Source: a bacterium
GTDB lineage: Bacteria > 4484-113 > JAFGCY01
DNA length: 64,000 nucleotides
Direction: 5' to 3'
NCBI GenBank assembly: GCA_020849855.1
Contig: JADZFO010000025.1
Coordinates: 1-64,000 of the forward strand
Shown here: positions 53,636 through 63,500 of the stretch, piece after piece
Layout of the letters: the number at the start of each line of letters is the position of its first letter
Numbering within the stretch: the first letter of the stretch is position 1
Notes under the pieces: model-generated
Told to the model about the DNA's origin: nothing
The model's input: only the letters and a program-made list of their open reading frames with translations
Databases searched by the model: none
Translations under genes and position numbers: made by a program

Positions 53636-54853
53636 CTAGCTCGCCTGGCGCAGGCCGCTGATGCCCGGGCCGAGCAGCACTGCGCTGCGGCCGTACTTGT
53701 CCCGCAGGCGGTCCAGCGCGCCGAAAAGGCGCTCGTCCTTCTGCCGCGCCGCCCCGGCGAAGAGGGCCAGCTGCTGGCTGCCGGCGCTGAAGCGGCTGAA
53801 GCGCAGACCCAGATGCCGCACCCGCAGACGCCGGCTGCAGAGGCTGCCAAAGAGCTCCAGCAGGGCCGGGAAGGCCTCGGCCTCGTTGTCGAGGGGCTCA
53901 TCAAAGGCCTGCACCTGGCTTAGGGTCTTGAAATCGCTGTAGCGGACCTGCAGGGTGGCGCGGGATGCCCGCAGCCCGGCCTGTCGCAGGCGGCGGCAGG
54001 CCTTCTCGCAGAGCTCCCAGAGCTGGCCGCGCAGAAGCTGCGGGTCGATCTGGTCACGCTCAAAGGTCAGCTCGTGGCCGATGCTGCGTGCCTCGGGCCG
54101 CTGCTCGCCGCTGGCCTGGGGGTCAAGGTTCACCGGCAGGTGGCCCTGCAGGGCGTCGACGATCTGCAGCAGGCCGTTGCCGAAGTGCTGGCGCACAAGC
54201 GCGCGCGGCAGGCCAAGGAGCTGGCCGACGCTTTCCACCCCGCGGTCGCGCAGGCGCTGGCCGGTCACCTCGCCAATCCCGCTGACTGCCTCGACCGGCA
54301 GTGGCGCAAGGTAGTCCTGCACCTGCTCCGGCCGCAGGTAAAAGACCCCGTCGGGCTTGGCCGAGCGGCTGGCCAGCTTGGCCAGCAGGGGGCTGGGGGC
54401 AATGCCGATCGACAGCTTCAGGCCGATCTCGCGGCGCACCCGCTCGCGCAGGTGCTGCGCGAAGCGCTCCGGCCCGCCGTGCTCGCGCTCCAGCCAGGCA
54501 GAGCAGCCGCAGAGGTTCAGCTCGAACTCGTCGAAGCTCTTTGACTTGAAAAGCGGCACCTCAGCCGCGAGGATGTCCCGCACGCGGCGGCTGTAGAGGC
54601 CATAGCTGCCGTGCAGGCCCTCGTGCAGGAAGATGGCGCGCGGCGCCAGGCGGTAAGCCTCGCCCATCGGCATGGCGCTGTGCACCCCCAGGCGCCGGGC
54701 CTCGTAGCTGCAGGAAGACACGATGCCCCGCGCGTCCGGCCGCCCGCCGATGATCACCGGCTGGCCCCGCAGCTCCGGCCGGTGCAGCCTCTCCACTTCC
54801 ACAAAGAAGCAGTCCAGGTCAGCGAGGAAGAACAGCGACGAATAGCTAAACAT
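53636..54853 (-). CDS. dinB: Y-family DNA polymerase (Pol IV/DinB type)
   Basis: A 405-residue translesion polymerase. Palm motifs include FLADLDCFFVEVE (Asp12) and SFDEFELNL (Asp108/Glu109), so the catalytic acids are present, in contrast to ImuB proteins, which lack them. YSRRVRDIL, GLKLSIGIAPSPLLAKLAS and the helix-hairpin-helix AVSGIGEVTGQRLRDRGV follow, then the little-finger domain and a tail ending QLALFAG ... KDERLFGALDRLRDKYGRSAVLLG. No clear beta-clamp motif beyond QLALF is needed; that peptide itself fits the clamp-binding consensus. It lies on the same strand as dnaE2, 2.1 kb away with one gene between, suggesting a split mutasome-like locus. Confidence 0.92.
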   Translation of the reverse strand: MFSYSSLFFLADLDCFFVEVERLHRPELRGQPVIIGGRPDARGIVSSCSYEARRLGVHSAMPMGEAYRLAPRAIFLHEGLHGSYGLYSRRVRDILAAEVPLFKSKSFDEFELNLCGCSAWLEREHGGPERFAQHLRERVRREIGLKLSIGIAPSPLLAKLASRSAKPDGVFYLRPEQVQDYLAPLPVEAVSGIGEVTGQRLRDRGVESVGQLLGLPRALVRQHFGNGLLQIVDALQGHLPVNLDPQASGEQRPEARSIGHELTFERDQIDPQLLRGQLWELCEKACRRLRQAGLRASRATLQVRYSDFKTLSQVQAFDEPLDNEAEAFPALLELFGSLCSRRLRVRHLGLRFSRFSAGSQQLALFAGAARQKDERLFGALDRLRDKYGRSAVLLGPGISGLRQAS

Positions 54854-54895
54854 ATGTAGATACTAACATGCGTATAGCATTTTTGCAAGAAATGA

Positions 54896-54920
54896 CTGCG
54901 GGGAGCCGATAGCCCCGCAG
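54896..54920 (-). terminator. Hairpin after the dockerin-type lipoprotein gene
   Basis: A perfect 8-bp stem CTGCGGGG/CCCCGCAG with a 9-nt loop, followed on the minus strand by TCATTTCTTGC. It lies 26 nt beyond the stop of the 54947 gene and before the Y-polymerase gene. Probably an intrinsic terminator with a weak U-tract. Confidence 0.55.
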
Positions 54921-54946
54921 TGCTGATTAACAAAAGTGAGCCACTT

Positions 54947-57802
54947 TCAAAAGATTACTGGCTGATAGAACAGCTTCCGCGAGTACTCAATGCCGCTGCT
55001 GTTACGCGTGAGGTAGGCCTGACCGTCCAGCGTCATGTGCATTTCCAGCGTATAGCTGCCGACGCCCCACCAAGCGGCGAACTGGCTCATCAGCAGTTGC
55101 CAGGTCGCTCCGCCGTCCGAAGAGCTTAGGAGCTGGGTGTGGCCCTTGGCGCCGCCTTCCATGTTGCCTTCAGGCTTGTAGCCAATCATGTAGGCCGTGC
55201 CATCGTTCAGACGCAGCATGCTGCTGGAGCGGAAAACACTGTCTGCGGGCGTTGCCCCGCCAACGTAGTACATCTCGTATAGCACTGAGCCATCCGGGCT
55301 GAGACAGAGATTGTAAAGCGGGTCAAGCTGGCTGCGGCCAATCATCAGGTAGTTCAGGCCGGGCTCGCAGCGCCACCACTGATTGCTCTGCGGATAGATC
55401 AACTGGTCCGGCTGGGCAGTGGCGATGAAGGCAGAGCCGCTCCAGCGGAAGTAGACCGTCGCCCCCGCAATGCTGCCGCGGGCAAAGACCGTGCCATTGC
55501 CGGGCAGAAGCTCAAGGTTCCCGTCGGCAAGGCTGTGAAACCCAAGCCAGTCCGTTCCACCAAGCGCCGGGTCATCGCTGCAATAGGCCAGCCATGGCGT
55601 CCCTTCACCGCCGGCAACAAACAGCATGCCGCCTCCGCGGACAACTCCGCGCAGCGGGTAACTGTAGAATCCAGGCGCAGGATCCGGGTCAAGTGCAGTT
55701 TGAATGCTGGTCTCACGCGCGTTCCAGGTCAGGCCGCCGTCATAGCTGACTCCTGCAGTACCCTGGATGCCAAAGCCTGCGCCATAACTGGTGTACCACA
55801 TCTGATCCGGCCAGATTGAGATATACAGCGCGTTGTAGTTGATTCCGTTGCCGCCCTGAATGCGGCTGACGTAGTTCCAGCTCGCGCCGCCGTCAGTGGT
55901 ATGGAACAGATCGGCATAGCAGTCCCAGTTGCTGCTGTCCTTCACCACGCCATAACCCTCCAGGGCATTGAACCAGGTTGTCTGATGGAAGCCTGTCGCC
56001 TTCACATCACCAGGCAGGGTTAGCTCGGGATAAGCGGTATAGCCGTCACTGGGCAGGAGCCCGCCGGGCAGCAGGTCAAAGTAGATCGTGTTGCTGCCAG
56101 CCTCGCGCGCATATAAACCGGCGCCGTCGTCATAATACATGTCACGTTCGGCATAGAGGCTGAGCTCAGTGGTATCGCCACCTGCGCTGTCCTCAAAGCC
56201 GGCGAAAGCCGTGTTTGAAACTGTGTCGTGGGTGGTGAAGATCACTGTCCGGGTGCCCTCGTCTTCCGGTCCGGTCCAGGTTCCCTGGTAGCTGTAGTGG
56301 GTCCAGCCGCCCTCCCAGGTATCGGTCCCGCCAGCAACCTCCCCTTCCCGCACGTCATAGACGCTCAAGGGCAGACTGCTGTCGATTCCAACCAGGTAGG
56401 GATCGGCCTGGGTGCCACTGCCGCCGAGTGCGCCAGTCAGACTGAGCTGCACACCGCGTGTGATGTCAAACCAGATGCTGCCGCCCTTGCCGTTCAGCTG
56501 GGCGCTGAGCATGAACTTGCCCCAGTTCTTCACATCTGGACGAAGTGCGATTCTGGCCCAGGTCGGGCTGCTTACCGTGGCCACATCCGGACTGATGCTC
56601 CAGACCAGTGCCGGATCCGCCGTGACATCAAGCTCGCCGTCCATGACCCTGACCGCAACGTCATCGTTGAAATGCGCGGCATACCAGAGGTCGGTGTTTA
56701 GGTAGGGGTCAGTCTCACTCCCGCTGCCGCTGATGATTCCATAATAAGAGCTGGCACTCAGGGTCAGACCCTCCAGTGGCGTTTCCACGAACTCATCGGC
56801 ATACTTGCTTGGAGTGCCCTCGCCGCTGCCATCGCTGGGCCGGACCCACAGGTAGGCCGGAACCGCCCCACTTAGCTGATACTGGAAACGCAGGCGCTCC
56901 TGGAGCGCATTGCCCAGTGCTGCGCCGAAGGCGACCTCGCCCAGCGGACTGAGGCTGCTGGTCTGGGTGTTGCCGGGTTTGTCATCAACCGAATCCGCGC
57001 CGTAAACACGATAGCTGCTTACCATCTGACCATAGTTAAGGCCAATTGGCGTCAGATCGGCAACCGTGATTTGTCCGTTGCCATCGCCATCAACAATGGA
57101 CAGCATGTTGGCGCGTCCAGCGAGATTGGTGGGAGCTGCCTTGCGGAAGTGGATGCCGATCTGCGTCAGGTCACTGACCGCCACCCTGCCGTCCTGGTTA
57201 TAGTCGCCTTGCAGCGCGTAGTCCCATTCCAGTGTTTGCGCTGCGGAGTTCCAAAGGGCCAGCGAGGCCGAACGGTCAGAACCGGGCACGCTGGAAGCGG
57301 CCTTGAGAGACCGCTGCTGGGGGCTCGGCGTTGCAGCGAAGCGAATCGTCAGCAGCGCGGTGTCTCCGCTGAAGGGACAGTCGCTCAGCGCAGTCCCAAG
57401 CAGCGTCTGCCCCAGGTGCAGCTCGCCAGGCCTGCCGGTGTCAAATTGCAGCAGCTCAAGGCGTTCCTCAGGGCTGCCAAGTCCAGGCCCGAAACTGGCA
57501 TCCAGCGGAGTCAACAGGTCCGGGTCGTAGTCTACGCTGGCATAGACCGCGCGCAGATGCCTGGCCCCACGCAGCTCAAGGCTCAGCATCACTTCGCCTC
57601 TGTTGGTAGTAAGTTGCTGCTGGAGCTGTCCCGGGTCACCGGCGCAGGCGGAGCGAAGCAGCCGCGAATAAACATAGCTTGCAGGCCGCCCTGGCTCACT
57701 GTCCGTGGAGGAGCCGCAGGCTGCCAGACCTGCTGACAAAAGCAGGAGCGGGACGAACAAGCGGGAACCGACTGCGAGATGGGACTTACTCTCTCTACAC
57801 AT
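54947..57802 (-). CDS. Large surface lipoprotein with cohesin-like segment and dockerin-like EF-hands
   Basis: A 951-residue predicted lipoprotein (lipobox LSAGLAAC, Cys29). Residues ~50-170 read like a cohesin-type beta sandwich (GEVMLSLELRGARHLRAVYASVDYDPDLL ... ALLTIRFAA). Two dockerin-like Ca-binding loops follow at ~200 and ~235: DYNQDGRVAVSDLTQIGIHF and DGDGNGQITVADLTPIGLNYG. The C-terminal ~650 residues are beta-rich with BNR/Asp-box-like pieces (SYDGGLTWNARE, SSDGGATWQ, TTDGGASWN), suggesting a sialidase-like propeller. GGGGG lies 5 nt before the ATG at 57802; GTG at 57817 is an alternative. Divergent from the glycosidase gene, implying joint action on surface polysaccharide. Ligands are unknown. 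Confidence 0.8.
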   Translation of the reverse strand: MCRESKSHLAVGSRLFVPLLLLSAGLAACGSSTDSEPGRPASYVYSRLLRSACAGDPGQLQQQLTTNRGEVMLSLELRGARHLRAVYASVDYDPDLLTPLDASFGPGLGSPEERLELLQFDTGRPGELHLGQTLLGTALSDCPFSGDTALLTIRFAATPSPQQRSLKAASSVPGSDRSASLALWNSAAQTLEWDYALQGDYNQDGRVAVSDLTQIGIHFRKAAPTNLAGRANMLSIVDGDGNGQITVADLTPIGLNYGQMVSSYRVYGADSVDDKPGNTQTSSLSPLGEVAFGAALGNALQERLRFQYQLSGAVPAYLWVRPSDGSGEGTPSKYADEFVETPLEGLTLSASSYYGIISGSGSETDPYLNTDLWYAAHFNDDVAVRVMDGELDVTADPALVWSISPDVATVSSPTWARIALRPDVKNWGKFMLSAQLNGKGGSIWFDITRGVQLSLTGALGGSGTQADPYLVGIDSSLPLSVYDVREGEVAGGTDTWEGGWTHYSYQGTWTGPEDEGTRTVIFTTHDTVSNTAFAGFEDSAGGDTTELSLYAERDMYYDDGAGLYAREAGSNTIYFDLLPGGLLPSDGYTAYPELTLPGDVKATGFHQTTWFNALEGYGVVKDSSNWDCYADLFHTTDGGASWNYVSRIQGGNGINYNALYISIWPDQMWYTSYGAGFGIQGTAGVSYDGGLTWNARETSIQTALDPDPAPGFYSYPLRGVVRGGGMLFVAGGEGTPWLAYCSDDPALGGTDWLGFHSLADGNLELLPGNGTVFARGSIAGATVYFRWSGSAFIATAQPDQLIYPQSNQWWRCEPGLNYLMIGRSQLDPLYNLCLSPDGSVLYEMYYVGGATPADSVFRSSSMLRLNDGTAYMIGYKPEGNMEGGAKGHTQLLSSSDGGATWQLLMSQFAAWWGVGSYTLEMHMTLDGQAYLTRNSSGIEYSRKLFYQPVIF

Positions 57803-57980
57803 GGCATCCCCCGGCACAGCAGCGGCTGTGAATATATATAAATATCATCGCTTTTGTCGTTTTCTTTCAGAAACTGTGCAACAGATCTAAAGAGAATGCA
57901 TCTTAAGCTCACTTGCCAATGGGTTTCATATAATCCTCGCGATTGAAAGTTACCCTGCATCGTGCAGCCAGGAGAGGGTC
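57803..57980 (+). promoter_or_regulatory. AT-rich divergent promoter region
   Basis: Between the divergent lipoprotein and glycosidase genes. It is far richer in A+T than the surroundings, with an ATATATATAAATAT run at ~57831-57845 and a TATAAT near 57928-57935 oriented toward the glycosidase. No good -35 at 17 nt was found for the latter. Shared control of the two secreted proteins is likely from the arrangement. Confidence 0.45.
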
Positions 57981-60401
57981 ATGGCATCTCGGCAAACGCA
58001 GCTGTTCGCTATCCTGTTAAGCATTAGCCTCGTGCCTCAACTTGCCGGCGCCAGCTTTGATACTGATGCCGCACTTACGGCCCTGCCCTACCTTGCCGCC
58101 GATCCGGGGCCGGCCCGGGCACAGCAAGACAGCGACGGCTTTAGCCTTGGCAACCAGATGCTCAGCCTGAGCTGGAGCACCGCCGGCGGACGCTTCAGCA
58201 CTGCAGGGCTGGAATGCGCAGCCGGCGCAGGCGCGCTGCAGCTTGACCCGAGCCCCTTTGTGATCAGCCTCGGCGACGGCAGCTCTGTTTCCGGCGCTGA
58301 GATGGAGATCATTTCCGGCCCGGAGATCAGCGAGGTACAAACCCAGGCGGACAGCGCCTGTCTGGCCCGGCGCCTGCCCGGCCGGCAGATCAGCCTTGGT
58401 CTGCGCAGCCGGGACGGGCGGATTGAGGCGCTGTGGCGCGCGATCCTGCTTGACGGCAGCAACTATGTCCGCTGCGAGCTGGAGCTGCAGCTGAATTCCG
58501 CGCTGGAGATTACTGACGTCAGCCTGCAGCGTGGCAGCGGGCCCGAGCTGCACAGCGCCGGCAGCGCCCAGGGTGTGCCGGCGGTCTCAGGCAACTGCTT
58601 CATGAACATCGAGCACCCCAGCGCCGAAAACTCCGCCGGCGTGCCCTGGACGGCCGTCGGCGAATGGACCCCGGCGCAGATGAGCTGGCCCGAGCAGCAT
58701 CTGCAAAGCTGGGACCTGGGTGGTCTGGTCAGCGCGCCGGGCGAGTATGAACTGCTGTTCCTATACAGCAGCGGCGGCTATCGCCTTGAGGTGAGTCGCG
58801 CAGCGCTGCTGCAGAAGGGCCGCGAGCTGGCCAGCGATGAGCACTTCGGCGCCACCGGCATCATGCACATCAACAACAGCTACCGCTTTAGCATCGACGC
58901 CGCTGCGCTGCAGCCCGGCCAGCCCGTTGAGCTGCAGGCGATGCTCCGCGCCGACGGCGGCCTTGACTCCAGCGGGCAGATCTTCCTGCGCCGCCTGGAC
59001 GGCGAGCCGCGCCTGGATTGTCATCTGGCCGTGGGCCAGCAGCTTGAAGCCAGCAGCAGCCTGAAGCTGAGCAGTGTGATCGGCGCCGCGCCGGCCGGCC
59101 AGCTGCGGCGGGCCTACAGCTTCTATCTGGAGCGCGAGCGGGCGCACCCCTACCGGCCTTTCCTGCACTACAACTCCTGGTACGACATTGGCTACTTCAG
59201 CAAGTACAGCGAGCAGGACGTGCTGGACACGATGGAGCTCTACCGCCGGGAGCTGGTGGAGAAGCGCGGTGTGCCCTTTGAGTCCCTGCTGCTGGATGAC
59301 GGCTGGGATGACTATGACAGTCTGTGGGACTTCCATTCCGGCTTCCCAAACGGATTCACGCCGCTGGCCAGGAAGAGTGCGGCCTATGGCGGCGGGATCG
59401 GCGTCTGGCTCAGCCCCTGGGGCGGATACGGCGAGCCGCGGGAACGCCGCCTGAAGGCCAGCGCCGCGGGGGGCTACGAGACCAACGAAGGCGGCTTCGC
59501 GCTGTCGGGACCGAAGTATTACGCCCGCTTCAGCGAGATCTGCCAGCAGATGGTGCGCGAGTACAACGTCAACATGTTCAAGTTCGACGGCCTGGGCCAG
59601 GGCACCAGCCGCGCGCCGGGCAGCGACTTCGCCAGCGACTTCGATGCCGCTATCGGCCTGATCGGCGAGCTGCGAGAGACCCGCAGCGATGTGTTCATCA
59701 ACCTGACCACCGGCACCTGGCCCAGCCCGAGCTGGGTGTTGATTGCCGACACAATCTACCGCGGCGGCTGGGACCACGAGCTTAGCGGCGAGGGCTCCGA
59801 GCGCCAGCGCTGGATGAACTATCGCGACGGCCAGACCTACAGCAACATCGCGCAGGCCAGCCCGCTGTATCCGCTGAACTCGCTGATGCTGCACGGGGTG
59901 ATCTATGCCAAGAACGCACGCGGGCTGAAGACGGACCCGCAGGACGAGCTGCGCAGTGAACTGCGCTCCTACTTTGCCAGCGGCACGCAGCTGCAGGAGC
60001 TGTATGTCACCCCGGCGCTGCTCAGCGAGCAGAACTGGAATGACCTGGCGGCCAGCGCGCTGTGGGCCCGGTGCTACAGCCTGGCGCTGCAGGATGCGCA
60101 CTGGGTGGGCGGCGACCCGGCAGCGGGCGAGGCCTATGGCTGGGCCGGCTGGCACCCGCGGCAGTGCTACCTGGCCCTGCGCAACCCTGGCGCGGAGTGG
60201 CGCAGTGTGCGCATCGAAGCCGGCGAGACCTTTGAGCTGCCGGATGCCTGCGCTGACGACAGCCTGCCGGCATGTCTGGAACTGGTCAGCCCATATGCGG
60301 ACCAGCGCGTGCAGAGCCTGCGCCTTGTGCGCGGGCATCCGCTGCTGCTGGAGCTGGAGCCCTTCGAGGTGCTGGTGCTCTGCAAGGACAGCGCGGGCTA
60401 A
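57981..60401 (+). CDS. Secreted clan GH-D (GH36-like) glycoside hydrolase
   Basis: An 806-residue exported enzyme with a signal peptide at ~1-24 (ends LAGA), an N-terminal beta-supersandwich domain (~50-350) and a (beta/alpha)8 barrel (~390-680). The barrel shows NSWYDIGYFSKYSEQDVLD, LLLDDGWDDYDSLWDF, GIGVWLSPWGGYGEPRERR, and MFKFDGLGQG where the Asp (~537) is the expected nucleophile, as in alpha-galactosidase-type retaining enzymes. A C-terminal beta domain ends in FEVLVLCKD, typical of the clan. The substrate is probably an alpha-galactoside or related sugar, but several families share this fold and exact membership is not certain. AGGAGAGGG precedes the ATG. Confidence 0.85.
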   Translation: MASRQTQLFAILLSISLVPQLAGASFDTDAALTALPYLAADPGPARAQQDSDGFSLGNQMLSLSWSTAGGRFSTAGLECAAGAGALQLDPSPFVISLGDGSSVSGAEMEIISGPEISEVQTQADSACLARRLPGRQISLGLRSRDGRIEALWRAILLDGSNYVRCELELQLNSALEITDVSLQRGSGPELHSAGSAQGVPAVSGNCFMNIEHPSAENSAGVPWTAVGEWTPAQMSWPEQHLQSWDLGGLVSAPGEYELLFLYSSGGYRLEVSRAALLQKGRELASDEHFGATGIMHINNSYRFSIDAAALQPGQPVELQAMLRADGGLDSSGQIFLRRLDGEPRLDCHLAVGQQLEASSSLKLSSVIGAAPAGQLRRAYSFYLERERAHPYRPFLHYNSWYDIGYFSKYSEQDVLDTMELYRRELVEKRGVPFESLLLDDGWDDYDSLWDFHSGFPNGFTPLARKSAAYGGGIGVWLSPWGGYGEPRERRLKASAAGGYETNEGGFALSGPKYYARFSEICQQMVREYNVNMFKFDGLGQGTSRAPGSDFASDFDAAIGLIGELRETRSDVFINLTTGTWPSPSWVLIADTIYRGGWDHELSGEGSERQRWMNYRDGQTYSNIAQASPLYPLNSLMLHGVIYAKNARGLKTDPQDELRSELRSYFASGTQLQELYVTPALLSEQNWNDLAASALWARCYSLALQDAHWVGGDPAAGEAYGWAGWHPRQCYLALRNPGAEWRSVRIEAGETFELPDACADDSLPACLELVSPYADQRVQSLRLVRGHPLLLELEPFEVLVLCKDSAG

Positions 60402-60405
60402 GCAA

Positions 60406-60429
60406 AAGCCCCGGCCAAGGCCGGGGCTT
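60406..60429. terminator. Bidirectional intrinsic terminator between convergent genes
   Basis: A perfect 11-bp stem (AAGCCCCGGCC/GGCCGGGGCTT) with a 2-nt AA centre lies just after the glycosidase stop. On the minus strand it is followed by TTGC after a TT pair, giving a TTTT run, so it may serve the convergent large surface-protein gene as well. Confidence 0.65.
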
Positions 60430-60534
60430 GGTGAGCTTTGAAGCTAACAGCAGATCACCAGTGAATGACGCAGGACGCGTCAGACCATGTCTGGCGCTCC
60501 CAGGCGCCGGCTCGCGGCCAGCGCTGCTGCGGGA

Positions 60535-63500
60535 CTAGGGCGTCAACACATAGGTCAGGGAGCGGGTGGGCTCCCAGGCCAGGCTGTAGCCGGTGATGAT
60601 GATGTTGCCTTCCTGGTCGACCGTGTAGCCAAAGGGCAGGCCCTGCAGCTCGGCGAACTGCTCCACATCAAACCAGCTGCCGGAATAGCGCTCGGCGATG
60701 TGCAGGCGCGACCAGGCCGTCAGGCCGGCATCGCCGAGGTAGTAGGTCACCATCGGGATGCCGATGTGGTAGAAGCAGGCCATGCCGTAGCCGTTATCGC
60801 CACTGGAGCTGTTGACCTCTTCCCACTCCCAGGGGTTGCCCACCTCACGCAGGCCGGCATAGAAGCCGTCGTCGCCGTTGTTGCGCTCGACACCGATGAC
60901 GGCATCGCCCAGCTCGCTGTAGGCCAGGCCCACGCCGCCCTTGGTGTTGATGCCGCTGCCGTTGTCCAGCAGCTGCATGGCGCCCCAGCCCAGCTGGGTC
61001 TTTTCCACCAGTCGCAGCTCGCCGGCGTTGTCCAGGAAGGCGATGCCCCAGCCGCCGGCCGGGTTCTCGGCCAGCACCAGCTTGAGGATGGGCGAGACGC
61101 CGCTGTAAAGCTCGGTCCCGACGCCAAAGTTGCCGCCCCAGGTGGAGACGTTCAGGCTGGTGCCGTTGTTGCCGGTGTAGGCGGCCATGATCTCGCTGCC
61201 ATCACGGCGGCGGATCAGTGTGACGCGGTTGGCACCCTCAAAGGTGTGGATGTGCGTACCGGTCTCGGCATACTGGTCGGCGAAGTGGTAGACCACCGCG
61301 TTGTTCTGCGGCGTGATGCTGGCCAGCAGGTAGGAGTAACCAATGCCAAGCGGCACACCGGCGACCGGATCGACATAGTTGTCCTTGCCGCGGTAGCCAT
61401 AGGTGGGGGCCTGCTTGAAGGTGGGGAATTCCAGCGAAACGGCGGTCGGGTAGTGCTGCTGGAAGACGCAGATCAGCCTGCCGTCGTCGAAAGCCAGCGG
61501 AACCGATGTGCCGCCGATGTAATACGGCAGCGTGGGGGAATAGAGCACTTCATCGCCCGCGTTGGCACTGGCGCTGATCTCGGTGCCGACAAGCTCTGAG
61601 TCGCAGCTTTCCTCGCAGCCGATGAAGCCGCTGAGCTGGCCGCCGCTGGCCCAGCAGCGGCCCTGCGCCCTGCCTATGCGGCCGATGCCGCTGCGCAGTT
61701 CCTCGTCCGCCGCCGTGCTGGTGTCCAGCAGGCGCAGGTATTCAACATCATCCGCCGCACGCGTGGCGATCACAGCGCGCAGCTCGTTATCCAGACCGGG
61801 GACGATTGTGGAGATGGAGATCAGCGCATCCCCGGCGTCGATGAACTGGTCGGCCTCGTTGTCCGCGCCGAAGTTGTCGCCGTACTGGATCCGGTCCGGC
61901 TGCCCGGCGGAGGTCCAGGCCCAGTGCAGCTGTGTGTCCGCCGCGGGGTCGGTTACCAGGCGCGCGGAGCTGAGGGTGTTTGCCGGGGCCGTGAAGTGCG
62001 TGTAGGTCTCCCCGGCGTCATCCACCTCCAGCAGCAGCAGGCCGTCGCTGAGGGGGCGGTCCATCATCAGGAACCAGGAGCTGTCAGCGCTGCGTGCGCA
62101 GGCCACGCGGCTGCTGACATTCAGCTCGGTGCTGAAATCCGAGAGCGGGAAGGGCTGCACCAGCTTGAAGCTGCCGTCCGCGTTCTGATGCCAGCAGCCC
62201 ACGTTGTAATCGGACATGCGGTCCGTCTTCTCGCTGGTGCCGCTGAGCACCACGCTGTAGCCGGCGCCGGGCAGGTAATCAAGGTCGCAGTCGTAGGGCA
62301 CTGCGCGGAACTTGGTCAGGCTGCCGCTGGCGTTATAGATCAGCGTGCCGACGCCCCCGGTGTACTCATAGAGCTTCCAGCCTGTGTCCTTGGGCACCAG
62401 GTTGTAGATCACCACGGCGAAGCCGCCGGGGATCAGGGTGACCGCGCCGCAGAGGTCGCCGTTGACGCCGACCTGGATGGTCTCGAAGCCCGTGCCATCG
62501 TCGTAGGCCACGAAGCTGTTGGCATTGCTGTTCTGATACAGCACCGCGCGGCGGCCATCGGGAGAGGCATCCGCGCCCACCTGCCTGACGTTCAGGCCGG
62601 TGCCTTCGGGGCCGACCCAGTAGGTGACCTGGCTGGAGATGAAGACGGTCTTGGTGATGCTGTCCTGGAACTCGCCGTCATCCAGGGTCAGGGTAACGCT
62701 GTAGGGTCCGCGGATGTCGTACTGGTAAAAGGCGTTCTCCGGCCCGTCGGTGTTCAGGTCCTCCACCATGTCGCCGTCGAAGTCCCAGCTGAAGCTCAGG
62801 TCCTCAAGGTCGTCGTCGCCATCGGAACTGGCGTCAGGATAGAAGGTGACCGGGATGCCGCGGGAGTTGTAATCGGCGAAGGTGAAGTCGGCCACCGGCG
62901 GCAGGTTGGGCAGGGTGTGGAAGAAAACCGTGTTGGACAGTGGGCTGCGGTTGCCGCCCTCGTCGACGGTCTGCACGCGGGCCCAGTAGTCGTGGTCCTT
63001 CTGCAGCTCGCGGACGATGTAGCTCAGGTCCGTGACGCGCTCGGTGTTCCAGCGCGTGCCCTCGGACTGCAGGAAGTTGTCATGGGGGCCAATCCAGATG
63101 TCGTAGCCATAGATGTCCTGGTCCGCCGGCGCTTCCCAGTCCAGGGTGGCGCGCTTGCCGCGGACATCCGAGACCTGCAGGTTGGTCGGCGCGGCCGGCG
63201 GCAGGTCATCGGGGGTGCTTACCTCCAGCACGGCGCTGGGCAGGCTTTCGTTGCCGGTGTCATCCAGGGCGGTGACCCAGTAGTAGTAGGTCTGCTGCTC
63301 CTGGAGGGTCGGGTCAAGGTAGCTGGGGTCCAGCAGGATGGCGTCCTCGTTAAGCAGGAACTGCTGCTGGTTGGGGTTGTCCGGGCCGTCCTGCGGGCCG
63401 CGGTAGATGTTGTAGCCCTGCAAGTCCGGCTCGGTGTTGGCATCCCAGCCGAGGCTGACCTCGCGGGGCAGCAGCTCGGTGATGCTCAGGCCGGTCGGCG

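Noticed and set aside
53419-53661. An 80-codon plus-strand frame with many Arg/Phe/Cys residues
   Set aside because: It runs into the 3' end of the Y-polymerase gene, has no ribosome site, and shows no protein-like pattern.
51821-53923. A 700-codon plus-strand frame over the Ig-like lipoprotein and spacer
   Set aside because: Antisense to a gene with signal peptide and domains; Gly/Ala/Val repetitive composition.
58761-60338. A 525-codon minus-strand frame antisense to the glycosidase
   Set aside because: Shadow of a gene with clear catalytic motifs; no recognisable domain.
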